Shown here piece by piece: positions 33,654 to 42,314 of a stretch of DNA of 64,000 bases. Location: the NCBI RefSeq assembly GCF_902498195.1, contig NZ_CABVIY010000006.1:62001-126000 (forward strand), in the 5' to 3' direction. The position numbers and the translations under genes are program-made. This DNA is from Pseudomonas fluorescens. GTDB taxonomy: Bacteria; Pseudomonadota; Gammaproteobacteria; Pseudomonadales; Pseudomonadaceae. Below the pieces are notes generated by a model. It worked only from the letters and a program-made list of their open reading frames with translations, ran no database searches and was not told where the DNA came from. Every line of letters starts with the position of its first letter. The first letter of the stretch is position 1.

Positions 33654-34864
33654 TGAGCAAGTTCATGGATTGGGTTGATGCGCGCTTTCCCGCGACCAAA
33701 ATGTGGGAAGACCATCTCAGCAAGTACTACGCCCCGAAGAACTTCAACTTCTTCTATTTCTTTGGTTCCCTGGCGCTGCTCGTTCTGGTCAACCAGATCG
33801 TTACCGGTGTCTGGCTGACCATGAGCTACACCCCGTCGGCGGAAGAGGCCTTTGCTTCCGTCGAATACATCATGCGCGACGTCGAGTACGGCTCGATCCT
33901 GCGTCTGCTGCACTCCACCGGCGCTTCGGCGTTCTTTATCGTGGTCTATCTGCACATGTTCCGTGGCCTGCTGTACGGTTCGTACCAGAAGCCGCGCGAG
34001 CTGGTGTGGGTCTTCGGCATGTTGATCTACCTGGCGCTGATGGCCGAGGCGTTCATGGGCTACCTGCTGCCGTGGGGCCAGATGTCCTACTGGGGTGCCC
34101 AGGTGATCATCTCGCTGTTCGGTGCGATCCCGGTCATCGGTAACGACTTGACCCAGTGGATCCGCGGTGACTACCTGATTTCCGGTATCACCCTGAACCG
34201 CTTCTTTGCCCTGCATGTGGTGGCCTTGCCGATCGTGATTCTCGGTCTAGTGGTGCTGCACATCCTGGCACTGCACGAAGTCGGTTCGAACAACCCGGAC
34301 GGCGTGGATATCAAGAAGCACAAGGACGAAAACGGCATACCGCTGGACGGCATTGCTTTCCACCCGTACTACACCGTGAAAGATATCGTCGGCGTGGTGG
34401 TATTCCTGTTTATCTTCTGTTCGATCGTGTTCTTCTTCCCGGAAATGGGTGGTTATTTCCTCGAGAAGCCGAACTTTGAAGTGGCGAACGCCTTCAAGAC
34501 CCCAGAGCACATCGCTCCGGTCTGGTACTTCACTCCGTTCTACGCCATTTTGCGGGCGGTTCCGGACAAGCTGCTGGGTGTTATCGCCATGGGCGCGGCC
34601 ATCGCCGTGCTGTTCGTCCTGCCGTGGCTCGACCGTAGTCCGGTCAAGTCGATGCGCTACAAGGGCTGGATGAGCAAGATCTGGCTCTGGGTATTCTGCA
34701 TCTCGTTCGTGATCCTGGGCGTGTTGGGTGTTCTGGCTCCGACGCCAGGTCGTACGTTGCTGTCGCAGGTATGTACCTTCCTGTACTTCGCCTACTTCAT
34801 TCTGATGCCGTTCTATACCAGGCTCGAGAAGACCAAACCGGTTCCGGAAAGGGTGACTGGCTGA
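33653..34864 (+). CDS. petB: Cytochrome b subunit of the bc1 complex
   Basis: A 403-residue eight-helix inner-membrane protein that binds two b hemes and the quinol oxidation and reduction sites. Heme-ligand histidines lie in LRLLHSTGASAFF and YLHMFRG, and in RFFALHVVALP and VLHILALHEVG; PEMGGYFLEKPNF contains the family's P-E motif near the Qo site. The ATG overlaps the petA stop, and the stop overlaps the petC start, so the three subunits are translationally coupled. Confidence 0.96.
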   Translation: MSKFMDWVDARFPATKMWEDHLSKYYAPKNFNFFYFFGSLALLVLVNQIVTGVWLTMSYTPSAEEAFASVEYIMRDVEYGSILRLLHSTGASAFFIVVYLHMFRGLLYGSYQKPRELVWVFGMLIYLALMAEAFMGYLLPWGQMSYWGAQVIISLFGAIPVIGNDLTQWIRGDYLISGITLNRFFALHVVALPIVILGLVVLHILALHEVGSNNPDGVDIKKHKDENGIPLDGIAFHPYYTVKDIVGVVVFLFIFCSIVFFFPEMGGYFLEKPNFEVANAFKTPEHIAPVWYFTPFYAILRAVPDKLLGVIAMGAAIAVLFVLPWLDRSPVKSMRYKGWMSKIWLWVFCISFVILGVLGVLAPTPGRTLLSQVCTFLYFAYFILMPFYTRLEKTKPVPERVTG

Positions 34865-35646
34865 TGAAAAAGCTATTTGCGGTATTGATGCTTGCTGCGC
34901 TTCCAGTGTTCGCTTTTGCTGCTGAACATGGTGGTCCGGAGCTGGAAAAAGTCGACATCGACGTATCCGACAAAGCGGCCATGCAGGATGGCGCGCGCAC
35001 ATTTGCGAACTATTGCATGGGCTGCCACAGCGCCAAGTTCCAGCGCTACGAGCGTGTCGCCGACGACCTGGGTATCCCTCATGAACTGATGCTCGAGAAG
35101 CTGGTGTTCACCGGCGCCAAGATTGGCGACCACATGAGCATCGGCATGCAGCCGGCGGACGCCAAGGCCTGGTTCGGTGCAGCACCGCCCGACCTGACCC
35201 TGGTGGCTCGCGTTCGCGGTACGGACTGGCTCTATGGTTACCTGAAGTCGTTCTACGAAGATCCGTCGCGCCCTTGGGGTGTGAACAACAAGGTCTTCCC
35301 GAACGTCGGCATGCCTAACGTCCTGGTGGGCCTGCAAGGTCGTCAGGTCGTCGGTTGCAAACAGGTTCAGATCGTCGAAGACGGCAAGAAGCAATATGAT
35401 CCGTTGACCGGTACGGCGCTGACTCATGAAGCGTGCGATCAGCTGACCATCGTGCCGAAGAGCGGTACTTTGACCGAAGAGCAGTTCGATGAGAAGGTCA
35501 AGAATCTGGTAACCTTCCTGGCTTACTCGGCTAACCCGGTTAAGCTGCAGCATCAGCGCATCGGTACGTATGTATTGCTGTACCTGGCGTTCTTCTTCGT
35601 TTTCGCTTATTTGCTCAAGCGTGAATACTGGAAAGACGTGCACTGA
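34864..35646 (+). CDS. petC: Cytochrome c1 subunit of the bc1 complex
   Basis: A 260-residue protein with a cleavable signal peptide (LMLAALPVFAFAAE), heme c site CMGCH at about residues 52-56, a PDLTLVARVRGTDWLYGYL conserved block and a C-terminal membrane anchor (YVLLYLAFFFVFAYLL). It passes electrons from the Rieske centre to soluble cytochrome c. It is the last gene of the petABC operon; a very long hairpin follows. Confidence 0.96.
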   Translation: MKKLFAVLMLAALPVFAFAAEHGGPELEKVDIDVSDKAAMQDGARTFANYCMGCHSAKFQRYERVADDLGIPHELMLEKLVFTGAKIGDHMSIGMQPADAKAWFGAAPPDLTLVARVRGTDWLYGYLKSFYEDPSRPWGVNNKVFPNVGMPNVLVGLQGRQVVGCKQVQIVEDGKKQYDPLTGTALTHEACDQLTIVPKSGTLTEEQFDEKVKNLVTFLAYSANPVKLQHQRIGTYVLLYLAFFFVFAYLLKREYWKDVH

Positions 35647-35675
35647 TAAAGCTTCAAGCAATTGCTGTTAATCGC

Positions 35676-35759
35676 GCGCGCCCAAGGGCGTCTCTGAATG
35701 TGTAACGAGTCTGGCGAGCCAGGCGTTACGGGAGGCGTCCTCTGGGCGCGCTCGTTTTT
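35676..35759 (+). terminator. Unusually long hairpin terminator between petC and sspA
   Basis: GCGCGCCC (35676-35683) pairs with GGGCGCGC (35744-35751). Inside it GGGCGTCTC pairs with GGAGGCGTCC using G-U wobbles, then GTAACG with CGTTAC, then CTGGC with GCCAG. Five T residues follow at 35755. The stem is about 35 base pairs, much longer than the other terminators here. Confidence 0.7.
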
Positions 35760-35796
35760 CCGCTTCCGATAATTTCTACAAGCGAGGAGGACCGCC

Positions 35797-36414
35797 ATGG
35801 GCGTGACCAATCGGTTGGCCTGTTACTCCGACCCCGCCGACCACTATTCCCACCGAGTGCGAATCGTACTGGCAGAGAAGGGTGTCAGCGCCGAGATCAT
35901 CTATGTGGAAGCTGGTCGCCAGCCGCCTAAACTGATCGAAGTGAACCCTTACGGCAGTTTGCCCACCCTGGTCGATCGTGACCTGGCGTTGTGGGAATCT
36001 ACGGTGGTGATGGAATATCTGGATGAGCGTTACCCACATCCGCCGCTCCTGCCGGTTTATCCGGTGGCGCGTGCCAACAGTCGCCTGCTGATGCATCGTA
36101 TTCAGCGGGACTGGTGTGGTCTGGTGGATCTGATTCTGGATTCGCGGACCAAGGAAGCTGCTCGGGTCGTGGCGCGTAAAGAGCTGCGCGAAAGCCTGAC
36201 GGGCGTGTCGCCGTTGTTTGCCGACAAGCCGTTTTTCCTCAGTGAGGAACAAAGTCTGGTGGATTGCTGCCTATTACCAATACTCTGGCGCTTGCCCATT
36301 ATGGGTATTGAACTGCCGCGGCCTGCCAAGCCGCTGCTTGATTACATGGAGCGCTCGTTTGCGCGTGAGGCTTTCCAGGCGAGTCTGTCTGGTGTCGAAC
36401 GCGACATGCGCTAA
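35797..36414 (+). CDS. sspA: Stringent starvation protein A
   Basis: A 205-residue glutathione-S-transferase-fold protein that binds RNA polymerase and helps cells survive starvation and acid stress. The N-terminal thioredoxin-like domain has VNPYGSLPTLVDRDLALWES, and the helical C-terminal domain has SLVDCCLLPILWRLP. The family has lost glutathione transferase activity. The ATG follows GAGGAGG. It is paired with sspB 16 bases downstream as in most Gammaproteobacteria. Confidence 0.96.
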   Translation: MGVTNRLACYSDPADHYSHRVRIVLAEKGVSAEIIYVEAGRQPPKLIEVNPYGSLPTLVDRDLALWESTVVMEYLDERYPHPPLLPVYPVARANSRLLMHRIQRDWCGLVDLILDSRTKEAARVVARKELRESLTGVSPLFADKPFFLSEEQSLVDCCLLPILWRLPIMGIELPRPAKPLLDYMERSFAREAFQASLSGVERDMR

Positions 36415-36430
36415 GGCTTAAGGAGCCGCT

Positions 36431-36844
36431 ATGAACTCCAGTCGACCTTATCTGGTCCGCGCGCTCTACGAGTGGATTGTGGACAACGACTGCACCCCGC
36501 ACATGCTGGTCAATTCCGAGTATCCGTCGGTGCAGGTGCCTCAGGGCTTTGCCAGCGACGGACAGATTGTCCTCAACGTTTCGCCACAAGCCGTACGACA
36601 TCTGCACATGGACAACGAGGCGGTGAGCTTCGAAGGTCGCTTCGGTGGCGTGCCGCATACGCTGTACGTGCCTATCGCATCGATTCTGGGTATCTACGCT
36701 CGGGAGAACGGTCAAGGCATGGTGTTCGATCTGGAATCACCCATGGGTGACGATGACGAGATCGAGCCGGATGACGATATTCCGCCACCGGACAGCGAGC
36801 CACCGCGCCCCAGCGGAAGGCCGAGTTTGAAAGTGGTGAAATAA
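36431..36844 (+). CDS. sspB: ClpXP protease specificity-enhancing factor SspB
   Basis: A 137-residue adaptor with a folded N-terminal domain (RPYLVRALYEWIVDNDCTPHM) that grips ssrA-tagged proteins and an acidic, flexible tail (DDDEIEPDDDIPPPDSEPP) ending in RPSLKVVK, the ClpX-binding peptide. It brings tagged proteins to ClpXP. A strong terminator follows. Confidence 0.95.
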   Translation: MNSSRPYLVRALYEWIVDNDCTPHMLVNSEYPSVQVPQGFASDGQIVLNVSPQAVRHLHMDNEAVSFEGRFGGVPHTLYVPIASILGIYARENGQGMVFDLESPMGDDDEIEPDDDIPPPDSEPPRPSGRPSLKVVK

Positions 36845-36847
36845 AAA

Positions 36848-36877
36848 AAGGGCGATCCGCAAGGGTCGCCCTTTTTT
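36848..36877 (+). terminator. Intrinsic terminator after sspB
   Basis: GGGCGATCC pairs with GGGTCGCCC around a GCAA loop and is followed by six T residues. The preceding A run may let it work in both directions. Confidence 0.88.
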
Positions 36878-36896
36878 ATTTCACCGCTTTCAAACA

Positions 36897-36976
36897 GTAG
36901 GAGCTGCCATAGGCTGCGATCTTTTTTGACTTTGCTTTTTCAGATCAAAAGATCGCAGCCTGCGGCAGCTCCTACA
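36897..36976. repeat. Inverted repeat, GATCGCAGCC family, inverted orientation
   Basis: GTAGGAGCTGCC...GGCTGCGATC faces GATCGCAGCC...GGCAGCTCC across a spacer of about 25 bases, so here the arm order is outward-in compared with the copies at 1251 and 3777. It lies between convergent sspB and dolP-like genes. Confidence 0.82.
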
Positions 36977-36980
36977 GGCA

Positions 36981-37559
36981 TCAGTCGATGTACTCGAACA
37001 GCTTCACGATCTTCTGCACGCCGGAAACACCCTGCACCAGGTTGGTCGCCTGCGCCGCTTCCTGTTTGGTCAGCAGACCCAGCAAGTAGACAATTCCGTT
37101 TTCAGTCACAACCTTGATGCGCGAGCCCGGGATGCTTGGGTCGGTGAGCATCTGGGTCTTGATCTTGGAGGTCAGCCAGGTGTCGTTCTGACGGGCCAGG
37201 AAGCCGGAGGGGGGCAGAACCTGGATTTCGTTATGCACCTTCTTCACGCGCTGGACCGCCGCAGCGGCCTGTTCAGCCTTGGCCTTGAGGTCGGCGCGCG
37301 GCGTTTGTCCGGCGAGCAGTACGACGCCGTTGAAGCTGGTGACGACGATGTGGGAATCGTTATCCAGGGCTGGGTCGGCCTTGGCGACGTTCACGCCGAC
37401 CTTGGTGTCGATCAGGGAGTCGTCGATCTTGCTGCCGAAGGTGCGGGTGCCACGGTCATCTTCAATCGGCGCTTCACGGCTGGCATTAACCACCGAGGTG
37501 CAGCCGCTGATGCCGAGGCATAGGGTCAGGGCCAGTAGGCCGAGGCGATTAGGGGTCAT
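36981..37559 (-). CDS. dolP: BON-domain outer-membrane lipoprotein (DolP/YraP-like)
   Basis: A 192-residue lipoprotein: signal with LGISGC (Cys20), then two BON domains (about 45-113, VVLLAGQTPRADLKAKAE, and 123-190, IVYLLGLLTKQEAAQA). In E. coli DolP binds anionic lipids at division sites and supports outer-membrane integrity. It overlaps the diaA-like gene by 4 bases and ends the lpoA-yraN-diaA-dolP set that is conserved from E. coli to Pseudomonas. Confidence 0.9.
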   Translation of the reverse strand: MTPNRLGLLALTLCLGISGCTSVVNASREAPIEDDRGTRTFGSKIDDSLIDTKVGVNVAKADPALDNDSHIVVTSFNGVVLLAGQTPRADLKAKAEQAAAAVQRVKKVHNEIQVLPPSGFLARQNDTWLTSKIKTQMLTDPSIPGSRIKVVTENGIVYLLGLLTKQEAAQATNLVQGVSGVQKIVKLFEYID

Positions 37560-38149
37560 TCTTCACTCCCGAACAGTTGGCTGTCGATCAGATCGCAAAG
37601 GCAATGGATCGCCAGCAGGTGGACTTCCTGAATACGTGCCGTGACGTTGGCGGGTACGCGAATTTCCACGTCCTCGGGCAATAGCAGCGATGCCATGCCG
37701 CCGCCATCGCGACCGGTCAATGCTACGACAATCATTTCGCGGTCATGTGCGGCCTGGATCGCTTGAATAATGTTCGCAGAGTTGCCGCTGGTGGAAATGG
37801 CCAGCAGTACGTCGCCCGGCTGGCCCAGTGCACGGATCTGCTTGGAAAAGATTTCGTTGTAGCTGTAGTCGTTGGCGATCGAGGTGATCGTCGAGCTGTC
37901 GGTGGTCAGCGCGATCGCGGGCAGGCTCGGACGCTCGCGCTCGAAGCGGTTGAGCAGTTCGGACGAGAAATGCTGGGCGTCACCGGCAGAACCGCCGTTG
38001 CCGCAGGAAAGCATTTTGCCTTCGTTGAGCAGGGCGTTGACCATGACCTGGCTGGCTTGCTCGATGTGCGGTGCAAGTACTTCCATCGCCTGTTGCTTGG
38101 TATCGATACTGGCCTGAAAAAGCTGGCGAATTCGGGATTGCATGTCCAT
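37556..38149 (-). CDS. diaA: SIS-domain protein, DiaA/phosphoheptose isomerase (GmhA) family
   Basis: A 197-residue phosphosugar-binding SIS-fold protein. The SIS loop is AISTSGNSANI at about residues 112-122, preceded by SCGNGGSAGDAQHFSSEL. Databases often name this pseudomonad protein GmhA, sedoheptulose-7-phosphate isomerase in LPS heptose synthesis. Its place between yraN and the BON lipoprotein is that of E. coli DiaA, the DnaA-binding replication initiation factor. The sequence alone does not separate the two roles. An alternative ATG lies two codons downstream. Confidence 0.85.
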   Translation of the reverse strand: MDMQSRIRQLFQASIDTKQQAMEVLAPHIEQASQVMVNALLNEGKMLSCGNGGSAGDAQHFSSELLNRFERERPSLPAIALTTDSSTITSIANDYSYNEIFSKQIRALGQPGDVLLAISTSGNSANIIQAIQAAHDREMIVVALTGRDGGGMASLLLPEDVEIRVPANVTARIQEVHLLAIHCLCDLIDSQLFGSEE

Positions 38150-38250
38150 CTGTGTGACCTTAATGAGCGCGGCTGTCCGGCACGTGAATGTGCAGCCCGC
38201 AATACAAAGAGCAAAAGTGTTGGGTGTCGTCCGGTTCGGGGTGCAAGCAA

Positions 38251-38613
38251 TCAGCAGTCAAAGGCATTCTGCAACCAGTTCAACTGATCGAGGTTGCTAT
38301 CAATGGCAACCACGTCGAAGCGGCAGGGGGAATTGGCCCAGCGCGTCTCGCGCTGAAGAAAATGCTGCGCGGCAAAAATCAGCTTCTGCCGTTTGCGCTC
38401 ATCGATGCTATCGAGCGCGCCACCCCATTGAGTGTTTTTTCTGTAGCGAACTTCAACGAATACTACTGTATCGCCATCTAGCATGACCAGATCAAGCTCG
38501 CCGCGTTTACACAACCAGTTTTGCGCCAGCAGGCGCAAACCCTGTTGTTGAAGATGGCCGAGCGCTTGGCGCTCGGCCTCTTGACCGCTTTGCTGGCGTG
38601 ACCTGTCGGGCAT
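38251..38613 (-). CDS. yraN: YraN-family (UPF0102) nuclease-like protein
   Basis: A 120-residue protein with the restriction-endonuclease-like core: NWLCKRGELDLVMLDGDTVVFVEVRYR contains the Glu/Asp-x-Glu-x-Arg arrangement of Holliday-junction-resolvase-like folds. UPF0102 function is not firmly established. The ATG at 38613 overlaps the lpoA stop in an ATGA junction, so translational coupling is likely; a longer in-frame start would extend into lpoA. A 101-base gap separates it from the diaA-like gene. Confidence 0.88.
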   Translation of the reverse strand: MPDRSRQQSGQEAERQALGHLQQQGLRLLAQNWLCKRGELDLVMLDGDTVVFVEVRYRKNTQWGGALDSIDERKRQKLIFAAQHFLQRETRWANSPCRFDVVAIDSNLDQLNWLQNAFDC

Positions 38614-40424
38614 CAGCGCGAAGTGTCCGGCAGGCGTTGAACCTGGCCGTTGACGAACTCCGCCCATGGCAATTGCCTCACGACGCGCTGGTTCTGCGTC
38701 ATGCTCAGGCTGCCCGATTGGCCTTCGATGCGGCTATCCGGCAGCGCCTTGAGTTGCCCCAGGCGTGGCGCCAGGCGATAGGCGTCGACGCCCATCGCAT
38801 ACAGGCGGCCCAGGCTGCTGGCCGCTTGGGGCCATTGAGCCGTGACCTGCTTGCGCAGTGGATCATTGGCGTCCAGCAGCCATGGGGTTTCGCAGAAGCG
38901 AATGCCGTTCATGTCGTTGTACTGGTTGACGTCACCACTGGCGCTAAACACATGGGAAGTGGCGTAGACCGGAACGTCGCCTGCGTACTGGAAGTTCAGG
39001 GTCGGTTTGATCTGTTGAGCCTGTTGTGGCGTGGCGGCGAGGAAGATGAACTCGATGTCCTGGCGACGCGAAGGCTGGGCGGCGACTTGCGAACCGACCG
39101 TGCTTTGCAGGCTCTTGGCGCGACCCTCGCTTTGGCGCAGCTGGAACATGTCGGCAATCTGCTGGGCCAGCTGAACGGGCTGGTCGACACGCTCGGTGGC
39201 GACGATGCTGCCGCCGTTGGCTTGCCAGTCCTGGCTGAATGCCCGGAGGACGCGATCGCCCCATTCGCCTTTCGGCACCATGATAGCGGCACGATGCAGG
39301 CCATCGGCGCGAGCGCGGCGGGATACTTCGCGGGCTTCGTCTTCAGCGGCAAGGCCGAACTGGAACAACTGGGCCGGACCTTGCTGGCCCTCGCTGTAGT
39401 TCAGCGCCAAGGTGGTGATCGGCAATTGCGGGCGAGTGCTCAGCTGCTTGACCAGTGGCTTCTCCAGCGGGCCGACGACCAGTTGCACGCCATCGGCCTG
39501 GGCCTTGCGATAGAACTCGTCGAGCGATGTCAGGCGCGAGCTGTCATAGAACTCGATGGCCGGCGGCTTCTGTCCGGCCTGTTGCGCCTGGTAGTGGGCA
39601 GCCATGAAACCTTCGCGCAATGCTTTGCCGACCGAGGCCAGCGGGCCATCCTGCGGCAGCAGCAGGGCGATCTTGCCCAGGGGCTGGCTGGCCAGTTCCT
39701 TGAGCTTGGTCAGCGCTACCGGCAATTGAATGGCGGCCGGGTGTTTCGGATTCTGCGCACGCCAGTTGTCGATGGCGGCCTGTTGCTGTTCCAGGGTGCC
39801 GGCGGATTTCACCGCCAGGGCCAAGGCCATCCAGCCGCCAAGGTCGTCGGTGTTGGACGGCTGCAACTGTTCGGTCGGCAGCGAGGCGATCAGTGCCCAG
39901 ATCGCTTCGTGGTTTTTGCTGGCGGCTTCACCGCTGAGCATCGGTGCAATGAAGATGCGTTCCCGTGCGGCCGCCAGGGTCTGGCCATCGGCTTCGAGGG
40001 CGCGGGCGCGGACAGTACCGGTGCGGACCTGCTGCTCTTCCGGCAATTCTGCCAGGCGCTGGAAGCTCGGGTGGCTCAGGGCAGTCAACGCGGCTTTCGG
40101 CTGGTTGCGGGTCATCGCCAGCTCGGCGGCCAGTGTATTGGCGAATACCTGCTGCCCCGGCTTGAGCTGCTCCACCGGCACTTGCTGCAGGATTTGCGCG
40201 GATTGGGCGGCATTGCCCTGACGGTAGGCCAGGTCGGCTGCGCTCAGGCGCAACAGGGCGGCGTCTTCCGGCGATTTGCTTTGGGCGGCCTTCTCAAGCA
40301 GTTGCTCGATACTGGCGTCCGGGGTCCGTGGAAGTTCGCCAAGGCTGGAGGAGGGCGAGCTGGCGCAAGCCGCCAGCAAGGCAGCGAGGCAGAGGGCAGT
40401 GAGCAGCCGCAGGCAAGCGATCAT
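38613..40424 (-). CDS. lpoA: Penicillin-binding protein activator LpoA
   Basis: A 603-residue outer-membrane lipoprotein. The signal has LLAACASS (lipidated Cys20), the N-terminal half is helical TPR-like repeats (about 40-250), and the C-terminal half is a periplasmic-binding-protein-like fold (GKIALLLPQDGPLASVGKAL at about 255). LpoA reaches through the periplasm to stimulate the transpeptidase of PBP1a. It heads the minus-strand operon lpoA-yraN-diaA-dolP and is divergent from rsmI (209 bases between starts). Confidence 0.92.
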   Translation of the reverse strand: MIACLRLLTALCLAALLAACASSPSSSLGELPRTPDASIEQLLEKAAQSKSPEDAALLRLSAADLAYRQGNAAQSAQILQQVPVEQLKPGQQVFANTLAAELAMTRNQPKAALTALSHPSFQRLAELPEEQQVRTGTVRARALEADGQTLAAARERIFIAPMLSGEAASKNHEAIWALIASLPTEQLQPSNTDDLGGWMALALAVKSAGTLEQQQAAIDNWRAQNPKHPAAIQLPVALTKLKELASQPLGKIALLLPQDGPLASVGKALREGFMAAHYQAQQAGQKPPAIEFYDSSRLTSLDEFYRKAQADGVQLVVGPLEKPLVKQLSTRPQLPITTLALNYSEGQQGPAQLFQFGLAAEDEAREVSRRARADGLHRAAIMVPKGEWGDRVLRAFSQDWQANGGSIVATERVDQPVQLAQQIADMFQLRQSEGRAKSLQSTVGSQVAAQPSRRQDIEFIFLAATPQQAQQIKPTLNFQYAGDVPVYATSHVFSASGDVNQYNDMNGIRFCETPWLLDANDPLRKQVTAQWPQAASSLGRLYAMGVDAYRLAPRLGQLKALPDSRIEGQSGSLSMTQNQRVVRQLPWAEFVNGQVQRLPDTSR

Positions 40425-40633
40425 GTAAGTGTTCCTGATACTCGATCAAATTAGCGTGGAATTGTACCCAAGCACTGGCCGGGGCGCGATGTTACTGGCG
40501 TGAATCGATCAATTTAGCTCATGCAAATGTTGCGATGAGGCACAAAACGCTGCAAAACCGAGTGTTGCATGCGCGTATCGTAAGCGTCGCTACGCGCTAC
40601 AATGGCGGCTTTATCGATCATGAGGTGTGCGCT

Positions 40634-41506
40634 TTGACTGCTCCAGGTGCTTTGAATTCCGCTGCTGGCTCGCTTTATGTGGTGGCGACGCCCATCGGCA
40701 ACCTGGATGACATCAGTGCGCGTGCGCTGAAGATCCTGCGTGAAGTGGCATTGATCGCAGCGGAGGACACCCGTCATTCCCAGCGCCTGATGCAGCACTT
40801 CGGCATCCCCACGCCGCTGGCCGCTTGCCATGAACACAATGAGCGTGATGAAGGCAGTCGCTTCATTACACGCCTGCTCGCGGGTGACGATGTCGCGTTG
40901 ATCTCCGACGCCGGAACGCCGCTGATTTCCGATCCGGGTTATCACCTGGTGCGCCAGGCCCGGGCCGCCGGGATCAATGTGGTGCCGGTTCCAGGCGCCT
41001 GTGCCTTGATTGCGGCATTGTCGGCCGCCGGGTTGCCGTCGGATCGTTTCATCTTTGAAGGTTTCCTGCCGGCAAAAACGGTGGGAAGACGCGCCCGCCT
41101 GGAGGCCGTCAAGGAAGAGCCGCGCACGCTGATCTTTTACGAAGCCCCGCATCGCATCCTTGAATGCCTGCAAGACATGGAGCTGGTGTTCGGCGCCGAG
41201 CGTCCGGCCTTGCTGGCTCGCGAACTGACCAAGACGTTCGAAACCCTTAAGGGCTTGCCCCTGGCCGAGTTGCGCCAGTTCGTCGAGTCGGACAGTAATC
41301 AGCAGCGCGGCGAGTGCGTGGTGCTGGTCGAGGGTTGGTCGGCGCCCGAGAGCGAAGACGCCGTCAGCAGCGAGGCGATGCGCATCCTCAATCTGTTGCT
41401 TGAAGAAATGCCACTCAAGCGCGCTGCGGCATTGGCGGCGCAAATTACTGGTGAGCGCAAGAATGTGCTCTACCAGGTCGCGCTGGATAAACAGAAGGGC
41501 GAGTAA
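40634..41506 (+). CDS. rsmI: 16S rRNA 2'-O-methyltransferase RsmI
   Basis: A 290-residue SAM-dependent methyltransferase of the tetrapyrrole-methylase fold: SLYVVATPIGNLDDIS at residues 13-28, AAEDTRHSQRLM, SDAGTPLISDPG and VPVPGACALIAALSAAGLP follow in order. It modifies the ribose of C1402 in 16S rRNA. The start is taken as TTG at 40634, since GAGG lies 8 bases upstream and the product begins MTAPG; a GTG at 40625 is an alternative. A TACAAT (40598-40603) may be its -10 element. Confidence 0.92.
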   Translation: MTAPGALNSAAGSLYVVATPIGNLDDISARALKILREVALIAAEDTRHSQRLMQHFGIPTPLAACHEHNERDEGSRFITRLLAGDDVALISDAGTPLISDPGYHLVRQARAAGINVVPVPGACALIAALSAAGLPSDRFIFEGFLPAKTVGRRARLEAVKEEPRTLIFYEAPHRILECLQDMELVFGAERPALLARELTKTFETLKGLPLAELRQFVESDSNQQRGECVVLVEGWSAPESEDAVSSEAMRILNLLLEEMPLKRAAALAAQITGERKNVLYQVALDKQKGE

Positions 41507-41581
41507 AAACCGACGTGCAGGCAGGGCAGGCGGCGTTTAGCGCTTGTTCTTCGGGCGCTCTGCCGTTAACCTTCGCGGCGG

Positions 41582-41938
41582 AGAGTCGATTGGACAGTCG
41601 CTGCCCTCTATGAAAATTAGGGGGGGGAGGAAAGTCCGGGCTCCATAGGGCGAAGTGCCAGGTAATGCCTGGGAGGCGTGAGCCTACGGAAAGTGCCACA
41701 GAAAATAACCGCCTAAGCGCTTCGGCGCCGGTAAGGGTGAAAAGGTGCGGTAAGAGCGCACCGCACGTCTGGCAACAGTTCGTGGCTAGGTAAACCCCAC
41801 TTGGAGCAAGACCAAATAGGGTCCCAAGGCGTGGCCCGCGCTGGGACCGGGTAGGTTGCTAAAGATGTCCAGTGATGGCCATCGTAGACGAATGACTGTT
41901 CAAGACAGAACCCGGCTTACAGATCGACTCTCCACCTT
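41582..41938 (+). ncRNA. rnpB: RNase P RNA (class A)
   Basis: The catalytic RNA of RNase P, which matures tRNA 5' ends. AGAGTCGAT at the 5' end pairs with ATCGACTCT at the 3' end (helix P1). Universal blocks are present: GGAGGAAAGTCCGGGCTCC (41635 on), GGTAAGGGTGAAA, GCGGTAAGAGCGCACCG, ACCAAATAGGG and GACAGAACCCGGCTTA near the 3' end. Ends are placed by P1 pairing and may be off by a few bases. Confidence 0.96.
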
Positions 41939-41979
41939 TTTTCTACCCTCTGCTTAAATCATTGAGCAGGGAGTCGGTG

Positions 41980-42141
41980 ATGGCAGTTTCCTTTCATGTA
42001 AATCATCGACAGACAGGGTTTTGTGATATCGAATTGCCCGCGCTGGTAACGATTGCACAGACTCACCGCGGTACCGATTTCCCTCCTTTCAGAATCGTCG
42101 GCAGAACCACTTTCGTAATACCGAAAAAATCTTACTCTTAA
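41980..42141 (+). CDS. Candidate small protein behind rnpB
   Basis: A 53-codon ORF with ATG preceded by AGGGAG at 6 bases, ideal for translation. The product begins MAVSFHVNHRQTGF and ends FVIPKKSYS, with a basic C terminus and no membrane segment or known motif. A hairpin (CCCT-TGCT with AGCA-GGG, about 41947-41972) just upstream partly covers the ribosome site. No homolog comes to mind. It could also be chance: the stretch is less GC-rich than nearby genes. Confidence 0.4.
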   Translation: MAVSFHVNHRQTGFCDIELPALVTIAQTHRGTDFPPFRIVGRTTFVIPKKSYS

Positions 42142-42278
42142 TAAATCACATTAACTTTCGAACGCAGCCTCCTGTGCTGATTCAAGTTATTGGGCAGTTT
42201 CATCTGCCGGATTCTCGTTACCCCTCCTCATATGCTCCTAAATCTCAGTTCTGTAAGGGTTTTCCTTTAATGCGCGCC

Positions 42279-42308
42279 TTGACGGTGTGGTGGGCGCATT
42301 CCTATAGT
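42279..42308 (+). promoter_or_regulatory. Main promoter of the dcw (mra) cluster
   Basis: TTGACG (42279-42284) and TATAGT (42303-42308) with an 18-base spacer form a near-consensus sigma70-type promoter 75 bases upstream of mraZ. The preceding 42142-42278 is relatively A/T-rich and holds no gene I can support. Confidence 0.78.
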
Positions 42309-42314
42309 GTGCGC

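Noticed and set aside
37556..38149. Firm naming as GmhA (phosphoheptose isomerase)
   Set aside because: The fold supports it, but the gene order matches diaA. I could not separate the two by sequence alone, so the name is given with that reservation.
38598..40454. 618-codon open frame on the plus strand
   Set aside because: Exact antisense of lpoA, which has a lipoprotein signal and family layout.
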